Of a stretch of DNA of 64,000 bases, positions 11,601 through 18,557 are shown piece after piece. A model generated the notes under the pieces. That model saw nothing but the letters and a program-made list of their open reading frames with translations. It was not told the DNA's origin and did not search any database. The position numbers were made by a program, and so were the translations under genes. Each line of letters opens with the position of its first letter. Position 1 is the first letter of the stretch. Source of the DNA: Beijerinckiaceae bacterium (GTDB lineage: Bacteria > Pseudomonadota > Alphaproteobacteria > Rhizobiales > Beijerinckiaceae); NCBI GenBank assembly GCA_019745195.1, contig JAIETL010000012.1, positions 62,001 through 126,000 on the forward strand. Direction: 5' to 3'.

Positions 11601-14600
11601 TGCGTGTCGGCGATGGTGCTCATCGCCTGCGGCCCGGAGCCGAGCGTCACGGTCGCGCCGGCTTGCGTGGCCCCGACCAGGGTGACGACGCTGCCGGTGG
11701 TCGTGTCGTCGCCGGGCGCGGAGGCTTCGTCCGAGGCCGAGAGCGCAAGCGAGACCTCGGCCGGGGCCGCGTCCTCGATCGTCAGCGCGAAGGGAGCCGA
11801 GGTCGCGCCGGCGTTGCCGGCGGCGTCGGTGGCGAACGCGCTGAAGCTGTAGGGGCCGCTCGCCAGAGCGGCGCTGGTGAAGCTCCAGCCACCGGCGGCG
11901 TCGGCGGTCGCACTGCCGACGCTGAGCCCGTCGCGCAGGATCGTTACCGTCGCGCCGGCTTCGGTCGTGCCGGTCAGGGTCGGCGTCGTGTCCAGCGTCG
12001 CGCCGTCGCCGGGCGTGCCGGTGTCGGATCCCGCGTCGAGGGCGAGCGTGGGGGCCGCGGGGCCGGTGGCGTCGAGCGTCGCCGATGCGCCGTCGCCGGC
12101 CGCTGTGTTTCCGGCGGCGTCGCTGGCTGCGACCGAGACGGTGATCGCGCCATCGCCGAGGGACGACAGGTCGATCGCGCCGGTTCCGTTTCCGGACAGC
12201 GTCCGGGTCATGCTGCCGCCGCCGGAGCTGGAAAATGTGAGGGACGCGATCGCGTCGGCGTCGAGCCCCGTCAGGGTGAAGGCGACGGCGGCGCGCTCGG
12301 CGGCGTTGATCAGGCTGTCGTTCAGGCTGACGGCGAGATCGTCGCCGAGATCGGCGTCGCTGTCGCGCGTGACGGTCAATGTGCCGGCAGCGCTGGTGTT
12401 GCCGGCGGCGTCGGTCGCGGTGGCGCTGAAGCCGTTCAGGCCTTCCGACAGCCTAACGGTGAAGCTGGCAAGGCCCGCCGTCGCGATGGCGCTCTGGCCG
12501 TCGTTCAGGGTCACGGTCGATCCGGCTTCGGCCGCCACGGAGAGCGTCACGCTGGCCCGGTTGGTCAGGTCGTCGGTGCTGGATGCGCCGCTGTCTTCGG
12601 TCGCCACGAGATCGATGACGGGTGCGTCGGGGGCCAGCGTGTCGAGGGTCGCGCTTGCGCCCCCGCCGGTCGCGACGTTGCCAGCAACGTCGCCGGCCGA
12701 GACGGAGACGTCGATCGCGCCGTCGCCGAGGCTCGAAAGGTCGATCGTTCCGGTCCCGTTTGCTGACAAGGTGCGCGTGATCGCGCCGCCGCCCGTGCTG
12801 GTGAAGGTGACGGTGGCCGCGGCGTCCGCATCCAGCCCCGAGAGCGTGAAGCCGACCGCTGCGCGCTCCATGGCGTTGATAAGGCCGTCGCCCAGCGTCA
12901 CAGCGAGGTCGTCGCCGAGATCGGCGTCGCTGTCGCGCGTGATGAAGAGAATTCCGGCCGCGCTGACATTGCCGGCGGCGTCCGTCGCGGTGGCGCTGAA
13001 GCTGTTCGAACCCTCGACGAGCGCCACGACGAAGGTCGCCACGCCGGCCGCCGCGACGGCGCTCTGGCCGTTCAGGACAACCGTCGAACCCACCTCGGCT
13101 GTGACCGAAAGCGTGACGCTCGCCCGATTGGTCAGGTTGTCGCTGCCGGATGCGCCGCTGTCCTCGGCAGCCGTCAGGTCGATGACCGGCGCGCCGGGCG
13201 CGCTCGTGTCGATCGTCAGCGTCAGGGCGGCGGAGGCCGGTCCCGCATTGCCGGCTGCGTCGGTCGCGAAAGCGGTGAAGGCATGAGCACCATCCGCGAG
13301 CGCCGCGCTCGTGAAGGCCCAACCGCCATCGGCGGCAGCCACGGTCGTCGAGACGGCCGAGCCATTGCGCAGGATGGTGACGGTCGCGCCGGCCTCGGCC
13401 GTTCCTGTCAGCGTCGGAGTATTGTCGTTGGTGAGGCGGTCGCCCGCCGCGCCGCTGTCGGATGCGGCGGTGAGCGTCAGCGTCGGAGCCGGCGGCGGCG
13501 TGGTGTCGCCGGGGACATCGGTGATGCCGGTGATGCTCAGCGTCACCATGCGCGTGACCGTGTCGGAGCCCGAGCGGACGTCGAAGCTGATCCGGTAGAT
13601 CGCGCTTTGTCCGGTGTTCAGGAAGTCGAAGGCGGCGCGGTCGTAGCTGATGACGCCGGTGGTCTGATTGACCGCGATCAGCGCCGTGTTGCCGGTCGCC
13701 GAGCCGGGCCCGGCCTGCACGAGGATCGAGCCCGTGCGAAAGACCGGCGTGTCGGTCTGGTCCGGGTCGGTCGCCATGGTCAGGTCGCGGAACAGGTCGA
13801 TGGTCTTGATGTTGGAGGCGCCGGCATCGCCTTCAGTATCGGTCGCGGGATTGACCACGGTGACGGTCGGCGCGTCGTTCTCGCCGATGATCGTCACCGT
13901 GACGGTCGCCACGCCGCTGTCGCCGTCGCGGTCGCTGATGCGGTAGGTGAAGGTATCGGTCGTGCGCTGGCCGGCGCCGAGCGCGTTCATCGCGGCGCCC
14001 GGCGTGTAGAGGAAGGTCTTGTCGGCGCGCAGCGTGACTGTGCCCTTGGTCGGGCCCGAAACCAGCGTGACCGCACCGATTCCGTCCGGCGTCGAATCAT
14101 TGCCGGCGACGTTGATCACGACGCTGCCGTTCTCTCCGACCTGGGCCGCATCGTCGCGCGCGGTCACGGGCGCGTCGCCGATCTCGACGCGCCGGCCGTC
14201 GACATAGACCTCGAGCTTCTCGAAGGCCGAGGCGCGCAGGTCGAAGCTCTGGAAGCGGAAGGCGTCGTTGTCGGCCTCGCCGCGCCGGTTGGTGTGCGCG
14301 GCCTGAAAGGCGGCATAGGCGATGACCTCGAGCCGCACCCGTGGGTCGTTCCATTCGGCGGCGGTGAAGGCCAGCCGCAGCGTATCCTTGCCCGAGCCGC
14401 CGGAATAGACGTCGCGCGCGCCGCGATTCTCGCTCATCCGGTAGATCGCGATGTCGTCGCCGCTGCCGCCATCGACAATGTCGCTGCCCGCGCCGCCGTC
14501 GAGCAGATCGTTGCCGCTGTTGCCGAGGAGCAGGTCGTTGCCGGCGCCGCCGACAATCTGGTCGCTGCCCGAGCCGCCGATCAGGATGTCGTTGCCGCGG

Positions 14601-14701
14601 CCGCCCTGGAGCACGTCGCTGCCGGAGAGGCCGAGCAGGATGTCGTTGCCATTCCCGCCGCCGAGAACGTCGTTGCAGAAACTGCCGATCAGAAAACGCA
14701 T
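2618..14701 (-). CDS. Giant RTX/Ig-like repeat protein with an embedded vanadium haloperoxidase domain
   Basis: The 4,027-residue product is probably exported by a type I system, as it has no Sec signal. Order of parts: about seven RTX GGxGxD calcium nonapeptides (residues 8-90); cadherin/VCBS-like units (185-395); Ig-like repeats ending in TDAAGN (400-1060); a vanadium-dependent haloperoxidase/PAP2 domain (about 1080-1480); Ig-like and SbsA-type domains; a carboxypeptidase-regulatory-like fold (near 1790-1870); a helical, Glu-rich stretch (2235-2380); an LVIVD-type beta-propeller (2550-2885); a second SbsA-type domain; and a long beta-helix-like region (3110-3950) ending in a hydrophobic tail. 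The peroxidase motif residues are all present: K1342, R1349, S1385-G1386-H1387, R1438 and H1444, with the spacings seen in chloroperoxidase. It may be a large surface or biofilm adhesin with halide-oxidising activity; the substrate is unknown and no secretion genes are in the window. Confidence 0.85.
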   Translation of the reverse strand: MRFLIGSFCNDVLGGGNGNDILLGLSGSDVLQGGRGNDILIGGSGSDQIVGGAGNDLLLGNSGNDLLDGGAGSDIVDGGSGDDIAIYRMSENRGARDVYSGGSGKDTLRLAFTAAEWNDPRVRLEVIAYAAFQAAHTNRRGEADNDAFRFQSFDLRASAFEKLEVYVDGRRVEIGDAPVTARDDAAQVGENGSVVINVAGNDSTPDGIGAVTLVSGPTKGTVTLRADKTFLYTPGAAMNALGAGQRTTDTFTYRISDRDGDSGVATVTVTIIGENDAPTVTVVNPATDTEGDAGASNIKTIDLFRDLTMATDPDQTDTPVFRTGSILVQAGPGSATGNTALIAVNQTTGVISYDRAAFDFLNTGQSAIYRISFDVRSGSDTVTRMVTLSITGITDVPGDTTPPPAPTLTLTAASDSGAAGDRLTNDNTPTLTGTAEAGATVTILRNGSAVSTTVAAADGGWAFTSAALADGAHAFTAFATDAAGNAGPASAALTLTIDTSAPGAPVIDLTAAEDSGASGSDNLTNRASVTLSVTAEVGSTVVLNGQSAVAAAGVATFVVALVEGSNSFSATATDAAGNVSAAGILFITRDSDADLGDDLAVTLGDGLINAMERAAVGFTLSGLDADAAATVTFTSTGGGAITRTLSANGTGTIDLSSLGDGAIDVSVSAGDVAGNVATGGGASATLDTLAPDAPVIDLVATEDSGASSTDDLTNRASVTLSVAAEAGSTVTLNDGQSAIATAGLASFTVRLSEGLNGFSATATDAAGNTSAAGTLTVTRDSDADLGDDLAVSLNDSLINAAERAAVAFTLTGLDADAIASLTFSSSGGGSMTRTLSGNGTGAIDLSSLGDGAITVSVAASDAAGNTAAGDGASATLDATGPAAPTLALDAGSDTGTPGDGATLDTTPTLTGTTEAGATVTILRDGLSVGSATADAAGGWSFTSAALASGPYSFSAFATDAAGNAGATSAPFALTIEDAAPAEVSLALSASDEASAPGDDTTTGSVVTLVGATQAGATVTLGSGPQAMSTIADTQGMFRFDDVALSLGGNTLTVAASLDGQTIATETVTLTREAAAANAPDNAAVNWIRIALGLVAEESSAPTYASRALAMESLAVYNIMAAIDGTPGYLINAQAALGASAEAAVARAAHDILKALYPGQSFDLAAELAESLALVTDGESEDDGVALGADIAARVLALRQNDGWDTVVNDTGSDAVGKWQPTAPFYAPGLDAQWATLDTFALDTPDQLRPDAPPDVHSDAFLAAYNEVKELGASNSATRTLDQANSARFWAAGVGTYTPPGMWNDIAAKLLDEGSVGLSATAKLFAQLNIAMADAAIAAWDAKYVYDYVRPITIIREAQNLNDARFEEDRDWFPLIPTPPFPEYVSGHSTFSAAAATILTDFFGNTTSFSITSKSLANGTMPRDFDSFWDAAFEAGESRVFGGIHYRFSSEAGYELGGSIGDLVLAAFDAASDAIAPRILLAQERNFVSDAIPVLTGSVLDNVSGVTGLSYSLDGATFVALPFAADGSFSLDLAGLLAGEPDGRHSVSLRALDAAGNLGTVNAFQFTIATNPPVANLAPESIQPDEVLLAGERLTGSVPLVEGNALAALTYRFDDGPRTSVAFDASNGFDQALDFSTVAPGARQLIVEITDAAGNVAVQSYDVTVPTPPFTIVAIEPEADEMQVGVTYRPLIEFSRPVDASTLTASSFYATDSSGAVIPATIVPFADGLGAWLLFQETLPGSQAITLHIDGSEIRSLDGTLLDAGLTGAAGSDLTQVFTTVSTTGVPGTTITGYVLDPGADREMMTPDDVRAGPLGLNNFATNTYLSKLAGVKVYVIGQEDKAVFTDANGLFVLTDMPAGNVKLVVDGRTATLTSEQDDADVFFPEMVMDLTIRPGIVNTVMGSMGPAEAQEFNAGNLAVYLPRIDEDIFVAVGAGAPTVVQATTSANSSLTGDQLSRMSLTVAPGSVVDGAGNPVAVEVGIATVPPSMVMDMLPEGVLQHSFDITIQVRDVNGEPIDDPVFTTPAILAMPNTFGLAPGEKTFVLSFDHTTGRLVINGTATVSADGLSIVTDSDSGILAPGWHGIAPGTRGRGQILGPCDPPGTDERSKVGATADALYTGMNQGLSDLNDIYAVGSVVGLPSTPLGAALSGNAAANDLVAAGGKLQAAKNAFDRSDYISAAGEVVLSGVDVVSAGFNLLGNVPGPVGRWASGLGLAVGKARTYGDSGSLYVDSYSQKLTELKTTVEASKAALQWTPPPQPPGRQAQVEANFARYEMARTRYVEESQRQEPILERIEQTYEEVVEFLEIIDGGVFGGGGDLPFDGPGPEAERIEELLDSVIEFSDALNDLLSVETILEYQFLYELREEYLLALQQVVEDTVAEVSVALPVMAVQMGIANGGVSNGGSGAIATAPFSNQAQQAEVSTVSYGQTLYYVLKNVETGTELRGTINPMLGINQFLAPDTLYLLTVYDPVSRDIGEVGFRSRPTGQITDIPDVLLVDQTAPVGVSGFTARAAYVLGINPNIRDNFIAGVQDEAALLGGFANTPALANTTGVIGAVALQGDAKAVVVESDGVNGGRLTAYVATGDYGLALVNVSDPRAPSILSQLDLAGAATDVAVDGATNLVAVATGATGVAIIDATLANAPRLVRTLAVSATQVEIFDGLAYVVSGGIVSAYDLATGQQVKGLLLPGANYPVTGLAIENGKLFALEYNPGFGPRLTIIDIASPALSVISTLQLPFAASGTDGVASGLLTVSGGIAYLPAGAGGGLGAVGGYATVNVADPSAPFLVSAPDEEGIAGGALALNGSGRALTVQRLNTTDGTVNADRNIVDVVDATSPANTGVLINRIVLPDNAVPAAIAIAGGNAFVATSDGLSVVQYLPIDRLGLAPTVQFTTNLVDGDGLTPGIQASAREATRVSFDLSVFDDVQVRSVELLVNGRVTITDLSVPLSLSTILPTIAANGGPTVTLALRATDTGGNVTTLDPITVTLTQDLTPFNLINVTPDDQETVGLTRKVSYLFSKALDPTSVTLANFILKTEAGDVVQATGIALRENGTRVEISYDALPLGRYIGTVKAPLVRDLTGQALATVDFVGTANFTVAAFDNSWIGSIVGDWTVATNWSDGASPDATDSVFIQTVPGGAINFDQTANFGTAIVESLTLAGRGSLVYDSAPTVGGRPFRGIETSSLSNDGLIDIGKFGALTVRGDLHNEGVIRLSATATNVPGTFGGSIGRLVLGAGDVTIDGGGVIEMGNDPASVLTAAQLAGRRKGEQDLGFYDAGIPAVVTNLDNTIRGGGEITGEMTLINGAAGVIESTIDKRLTLSTYIFNISDFGGVVFYERGLIENDGVIRATASSTLKIDNVNLQNQDGAIRADGENSLVWFEFNPIVDGGLIEARGSGAFLLSYGATLRNLTIDNSQGANLLLVSRNTETSNSQATSLENVTLRGDINVSPPDSAGATLALKGEIVIEGADSEIILFDGASTPARLLVAGDTRVSGGGVITIIDGGVGHEIVSGAAVQYPFADPDNPTGEPGQPDAIDLVNVDAKFRWAGTIKPFYDLTDVEFYDAFGNYQSVQRPQTAPLHIVNYAAGTIESYLNIGGGPRPLILDGFQGGPPTLAGNYNISSAGLIRAQNAVGLEIRNSTVQQYVDPFENPTQAGLFGTLAADGFDSDVTLDNATVVGGRIEAISGGDIIVSDEGFAGRGAVFQSTAIQIDQDSTLRIENNAQLDISAFLFGRTETELRNDGTIAIISGGGNDARLTVGGEFGGDLTITSDDFGEIILRDASGSGLRGSLGNGYGGGERLRIVNQSVVGDGDFAVDMELRVEGGQGLRLSADVGGLIDVRSYFVSVAAFSQIIAEGGMVEIDGTVDNYGVIDAYAGSLRFTGAVQGGGTTITRGEDTLVTVDGAASGSFQLYNSGDFVFNGSFDGAIAFGVDDEFAQFNGDSTVVLDDLTNFNAFVSGFSAGDVVAFRDIDEATGFFTIFDDGANFIVEVGDQDDFVTLTFQNSFDINSLSLEALNGEGFRSLVLI
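12060..13195 (-). repeat. Tandem pair of about 190-aa modules inside the giant gene
   Basis: Two consecutive coding modules of roughly 570 bp are clearly homologous. Each begins with APVIDL, continues with NRASVTLSV and DSDADLGDDLAV, and ends with IDLSSLGDGAI and a GASATLD segment. They are flanked by a second repeated unit type containing TLTGT-EAGATVTILR. The boundaries are approximate. Recent duplication within the Ig-like array is the simplest explanation. Confidence 0.7.
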
Positions 14702-14709
14702 GGCGGACT

Positions 14710-14728
14710 CCGGGATGTTCGATCCCGG
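14710..14728 (-). promoter_or_regulatory. Hairpin next to the Shine-Dalgarno of the giant gene
   Basis: A perfect 7-bp inverted repeat (ccgggat / atcccgg with a 5-nt loop) lies 9 nt upstream of the giant gene's ATG. On the coding strand its 3' arm runs directly into GGAG, the probable ribosome-binding site, so the stem could limit translation initiation. Function is inferred from position only. Confidence 0.4.
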
Positions 14729-14757
14729 CAGTGACGACGATCGAGGGTCAATCCGAC

Positions 14758-14774
14758 GTGACGCGGAGCGTCAC
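14758..14774. promoter_or_regulatory. Palindrome gtgacgc-N3-gcgtcac, candidate operator
   Basis: Perfect 7-bp arms around a 3-nt spacer lie about 57-73 nt upstream of the giant gene's start and about 225 nt upstream of the divergent homospermidine synthase gene. The position suits a transcription-factor site, but no regulator can be assigned. The rest of the 297-bp divergent intergenic region shows no other clear structure. Confidence 0.35.
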
Positions 14775-14998
14775 AGCGGGCGTCAAAACCCTGATCTGTT
14801 AAGTATTCGGAAACTTTTCATCCCGGCTGCGACAGTCGGGCGACGGCGCAGGCCGGCATGGCGGGACACGCCGCCCGATGCCCGGCTAACGATCCGTTAT
14901 GCGGATGACACAGGCGGCCGCGATCATTGACGCGTCGCCGTTCCGGCCATAGGAGCCGCGCATACCCTGTTCAACGTCTCGCTGAAGGACGCCTGCCG

Positions 14999-16435
14999 AT
15001 GACCACCTGGCCCGTCTATGCAACGATCACCGGCCCCATCGTGATGATCGGCTTCGGGTCGATCGGCCGTGGCACGCTGCCGCTGATCGAGCGGCATTTC
15101 GAGTACGACCGCTCCCGCCTCGTGGTGATCGATCCCGACGATGCCGACCGGGCCCTGCTCGACGAGCGCGGCATCCGCTTCATCCAGCAGGCGGTCACGC
15201 GCGAGAACTACCGCGAGATGCTGGAGCCGCTGCTGACCGAGGGCGGCGGCCAGGGTTTCTGCGTCAATCTCTCCGTCGACACCTCCTCGCTCGACATCAT
15301 GCAGTTCTGCTCGGAACTGGGCGCCCTCTATATCGACACCGTCAACGAACCCTGGGTCGGCTTCTATTTCGACGCGAGCAAGGGACCGGCGGCGCGCTCG
15401 AACTATGCGCTGCGCGAGGCGACCATCGCGGCCAAGCACGCGCGCCCGGCCGGCACGACCACGGCCGTCTCCTGCTGCGGGGCCAATCCCGGCATGGTCT
15501 CCTGGTTGGTGAAGCAGGGCCTGCTCAACCTTGCGGCCGATCTCGGCCTGCAGACGCCGGAGCCCAAGACCCGGGCGGAATGGGGCGCGCTGGCGCAGGC
15601 GCTTGGCGTCAAGGGCGTCCACATCGCCGAGCGCGACACGCAGCGGGCGCGCCAGCCCAAGCCGCCGGGCGTGTTCGTCAACACCTGGTCGGTCGAGGGT
15701 TTCGTCTCCGAGGGCATGCAGCCGGCCGAGCTCGGCTGGGGGACACACGAGACCTGGATGCCGGAGAACGGCCGCGCCCACGAGGCCGGCTGCCAGGCCG
15801 CGATCTATCTGCTTCAGCCCGGCGCGAACACCCGCGTCAGGTCGTGGTGCCCGACGCCCGGCCCGCAATACGGCTTCCTCGTAACCCATAACGAATCGAT
15901 CTCGATCGCCGACTACTTCACCGTACGCGACGAGACGGGAAAACCGGTCTACCGGCCGACCTGCCACTACGCCTATCACCCGGCCAATGACGCTGTGCTC
16001 TCGCTGCACGAGATGTTTGGCCAGGCTGGCCGCGTGCAGGAAGAGCACCACATCCTCGAGGAGAACGAGATCGTCGACGGCATCGACGAGCTCGGCGTGC
16101 TGCTCTACGGGCACAAGCGCGGCGCCTATTGGTATGGCTCGCAGCTCTCGGTGGAAGAGACGCGCCGGATCGCGCCCTATCAGAACGCGACCGGCATGCA
16201 GGTCACCTCGGCCGTGCTCGCCGGCATGGTCTGGGCGCTGGAAAATCCCAAGGCGGGCATCGTCGAGGCCGACGAGATGGATTTCCGCCGCTGCCTCGAG
16301 GTGCAGACGCCCTATCTCGGGCCGGTAACCGGGCACTACACCGACTGGACGCCGCTCGATGGCCGCCCGGGCTTCTTCCCCGAGGACATCGACGAGAGCG
16401 ATCCCTGGCAGTTCCGCAACATTCTGGTGCGGTAA
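14999..16435 (+). CDS. hss: Homospermidine synthase
   Basis: The 478-residue product matches bacterial homospermidine synthase, which uses NAD to make sym-homospermidine from two putrescines or from putrescine plus spermidine. A Rossmann segment (VMIGFGSIGRGTLPLIERHF) starts near residue 14, followed by the family segments VNLSVDTSSLDIM and YIDTVNEPWVG. The ATG at 14999 is chosen over an upstream in-frame ATG at 14927 because a GAAGGA ribosome-binding site lies about 9 nt before it and conserved sequence starts there. Homospermidine is a main polyamine in many Rhizobiales. The gene stands alone, divergent from the giant gene and convergent with the MFS gene. Confidence 0.93.
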   Translation: MTTWPVYATITGPIVMIGFGSIGRGTLPLIERHFEYDRSRLVVIDPDDADRALLDERGIRFIQQAVTRENYREMLEPLLTEGGGQGFCVNLSVDTSSLDIMQFCSELGALYIDTVNEPWVGFYFDASKGPAARSNYALREATIAAKHARPAGTTTAVSCCGANPGMVSWLVKQGLLNLAADLGLQTPEPKTRAEWGALAQALGVKGVHIAERDTQRARQPKPPGVFVNTWSVEGFVSEGMQPAELGWGTHETWMPENGRAHEAGCQAAIYLLQPGANTRVRSWCPTPGPQYGFLVTHNESISIADYFTVRDETGKPVYRPTCHYAYHPANDAVLSLHEMFGQAGRVQEEHHILEENEIVDGIDELGVLLYGHKRGAYWYGSQLSVEETRRIAPYQNATGMQVTSAVLAGMVWALENPKAGIVEADEMDFRRCLEVQTPYLGPVTGHYTDWTPLDGRPGFFPEDIDESDPWQFRNILVR

Positions 16436-16440
16436 CCTGT

Positions 16441-16480
16441 GTCATTCCGGGTTCGGCCCTTCGGGCCACCCCGGAATGAC
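16441..16480. terminator. Inverted repeat between convergent genes, probable bidirectional terminator
   Basis: The arms gtcattccggg and cccggaatgac enclose an inner ggccc/gggcc stem with a ttc loop. It sits between the ends of hss and the convergent MFS gene. The GTCATTCCGGG termini resemble widespread intergenic palindromic repeats of Rhizobiales, so it may be a repeat acting as a terminator. No long T-run follows. Confidence 0.55.
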
Positions 16481-16485
16481 AGGCG

Positions 16486-17871
16486 TTACTTCGCCCGCTG
16501 GACCCGTACGCCGGCCAGCAGCAGCCCGCCGACCAGAAAGAACGCCACCAGCACGGCGAGGCCCGCGCGCTGGCTGGCGAAGATCGTCGTCGCCAGCGCC
16601 ACCAGCGTCGGCCCCATGAACGACGTGACCTTTCCCGACAGCGCGAACAGGCCGAAGAACTCGGCCGTGCGGCCCTCCGGCGCGAGCCTCGCCATCAGGC
16701 TGCGCGAGGAGGCCTGCAGGGGACCGGCGACGAGGCCGATCAGCAGGCCAAGCGCGAGATAGACTTGCTCCGGAGCCGAAGCGAAGAGCCCGTCACCCGG
16801 TGTCGCCGGCGCGGCCGCGATAACGAAGAACACGGTCTCGCGCCCCAGTGACAGGATGCCGAGGCAGGCCAGCAACAGGCAGCCGATCGCGCCGAGCACC
16901 ACCGGCTTGCCGCCGATGCGGTCGTCGAGCTTGCCGCCGAGCCATGCGCCGAGCGTTCCGGTGACGGTCAGCAGGATGCCGAAGACGCCGAGCTCGATCG
17001 TCTGCCAGCCGAAGACGCCCGCGCCGTAGATACCCCCGAAGGCGAAGAGCGCGACCAGCGCGTCCTGATAGATCATGTTGGCGAGCAGGAAGCGTCCGAG
17101 CGAGCCCAGTTGCGGCAGCTCCGCCAGCGTCGCCCTGAGCCGCGTCCAGCCGCCGCCGGCCGCCTGCGCCAGTCCCATGCCGGTGCGGGGCGCATCCGGC
17201 GTCAGCAGGAACATCGGCGTGACGAAGAGCACGAACCAGAGCGCGGTCAGCGGGCCCGAAAAGCGGTCGCCCTCGCGCGCGGCGGCGTCGAGCCCGAGGA
17301 TCGGCGTCAGCCCCGCCAGCGTCCTGCCCGTGGTCGGGTCGGCGGCCAGCAGCGCCAGCGTGATCGCCAGCGAGAAAAGTCCGCCGAGATAGCCGATCGC
17401 CCAGCCCGTGCCCGAGAGCCAGCCCAGTCGTTCCGCGGGCACGAGCCGCGTCATCATGGCGTTGTTGAAGGTGGTGGCGAACTCAGCGCCGATGGTGGCG
17501 ACGACGAAGCCCGTCAGCGCGATCGGCACGGCATAGGCTGAGCCCGGCACGGCGAACCAGAGCGCGCCCGAGCCCGCGACCAGCAGCGCCCCGAAGGCGG
17601 CGATCCAGGGTTTGCGCGGCCCGGTCCGGTCGGCGACGCCGCCCAGCACCGGCGAGAGCAGCGCGATGCAAAGCCCCGCGAAGCCGGTGGCGTAGCCCCA
17701 GAGCGCCTGCCCGGAGGCGGGATCGGCCGCGAGCGCCGAGGCGAAGAAGGGCGCGAAGACGAAGGTCGTGATCAGCGTGAAGAAGGGCTGCGCCGACCAG
17801 TCGAAGAACAGCCAGGCGGTAACGGCACGGCGCGGCGGGTACGCTGCGGGGGCGCGCGCTGGCGTGCTCAC
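16486..17871 (-). CDS. MFS transporter, UMF1/Atg22-like
   Basis: The 461-residue integral membrane protein has the many hydrophobic segments of the major facilitator superfamily. The early AWLFFDWSAQPFFTLITTFV segment and the motif-A-like GGVADRTGPRKPWI resemble the UMF1/Atg22-like branch, whose substrates are mostly unknown. The start is set at the GTG whose first four bases overlap the stop of the Lon-domain gene (GTGA). Translation from an upstream ATG at 18003 would add 44 Arg-rich residues that overlap that gene. It is the last gene of the short run Lon-domain protein, then transporter. Confidence 0.82.
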   Translation of the reverse strand: MSTPARAPAAYPPRRAVTAWLFFDWSAQPFFTLITTFVFAPFFASALAADPASGQALWGYATGFAGLCIALLSPVLGGVADRTGPRKPWIAAFGALLVAGSGALWFAVPGSAYAVPIALTGFVVATIGAEFATTFNNAMMTRLVPAERLGWLSGTGWAIGYLGGLFSLAITLALLAADPTTGRTLAGLTPILGLDAAAREGDRFSGPLTALWFVLFVTPMFLLTPDAPRTGMGLAQAAGGGWTRLRATLAELPQLGSLGRFLLANMIYQDALVALFAFGGIYGAGVFGWQTIELGVFGILLTVTGTLGAWLGGKLDDRIGGKPVVLGAIGCLLLACLGILSLGRETVFFVIAAAPATPGDGLFASAPEQVYLALGLLIGLVAGPLQASSRSLMARLAPEGRTAEFFGLFALSGKVTSFMGPTLVALATTIFASQRAGLAVLVAFFLVGGLLLAGVRVQRAK

Positions 17872-18539
17872 TGCAGCGTCGTCTCGGGGTCGCCGCCGCC
17901 GCGCGCCAGCTCGATCTCGGTGATCGCGACCAGCACCTCGGCGCGGGTGCGCAGATCGGGAGCCTCCAGCAGCGCCTGCTTTTCGCGCGGGCCGAAGGGG
18001 CACATCATCGCCAGCGCGTTGACCAGCGCCTCGTTGGGGGCCTCGTTGACGCCCTTCCAGTCGATCTTCAGGTCGTTGGCCTTGGCGAAGGCGCGCAGCG
18101 CCTTGAGCAGGCCGTTGCGATCGACCTCGTCCTCGCCGGCGCGGGCCGTGAAGTCGATCGCGTAGTCGTCATAGGAGACACGGGCCTGCCGGTAAGGCGT
18201 CGTCACCGAAAGTTCCTCGATGAGCCGGAATCGGCTGATGCCGGTCAGCGTCAGGATGTAGCGGTCGTCGCCGGTCTCGGCGAACTGGGTGATGCGCCCG
18301 ATGCAGCCGACATGCAGCAGCGGCGGCGCGCTCGACTGGCGGCCGCTCTCGGGCTCGGGCTGGATGATGCCGACGATCCGGTGGCTGCGGATCGCGTCGT
18401 CGATCATGGCGAGATAGCGCGGCTCGAAGATGTTGAGCGGCATCTGTCCGCGCGGCAGGAGCAGGGCGCCGGTCAGCGGGAAGACCGGGATCACCAGCGG
18501 GCAATCCTCGGCTCCGTTGTAGACGGCGTTCATGCCCAT
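17868..18539 (-). CDS. Lon N-terminal (substrate-binding) domain protein
   Basis: The 223-residue protein consists of the LON substrate-binding domain alone (PLVIPVFPLTGALLLPRGQMPLNIFEPRYLAMIDDAI near the start) plus a helical C-terminal part, with no ATPase or protease domain. Such stand-alone LON domain proteins are common in Alphaproteobacteria and of unclear function; substrate recognition or an adaptor role is usually suspected. Either Met1 or Met3 could be the start. It follows the thioredoxin gene by 18 nt and overlaps the MFS gene by 4 nt, so the three are probably co-transcribed. Confidence 0.85.
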   Translation of the reverse strand: MGMNAVYNGAEDCPLVIPVFPLTGALLLPRGQMPLNIFEPRYLAMIDDAIRSHRIVGIIQPEPESGRQSSAPPLLHVGCIGRITQFAETGDDRYILTLTGISRFRLIEELSVTTPYRQARVSYDDYAIDFTARAGEDEVDRNGLLKALRAFAKANDLKIDWKGVNEAPNEALVNALAMMCPFGPREKQALLEAPDLRTRAEVLVAITEIELARGGGDPETTLQ

Positions 18540-18557
18540 GAGCTGTGCTTCCTTCGG

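Noticed and set aside
9461..12766. An 1,101-codon open frame on the plus strand, and similar long frames at 5081-7153, antisense to the giant gene
   Set aside because: The amino-acid content is Arg/Gly/Asp-rich and lacks family motifs, and the opposite strand encodes clear domains including an intact VHPO active site. Long antisense frames are expected at this GC content.
14927..14998. Longer N-terminus for homospermidine synthase from the ATG at 14927
   Set aside because: The extra 24 residues are Arg-rich and not family-like; the ATG at 14999 has a good ribosome-binding site.
17872..18003. Longer N-terminus for the MFS transporter
   Set aside because: The added 44 residues are Arg-rich and lie inside the Lon-domain gene; the GTG with a 4-nt overlap is the better start.
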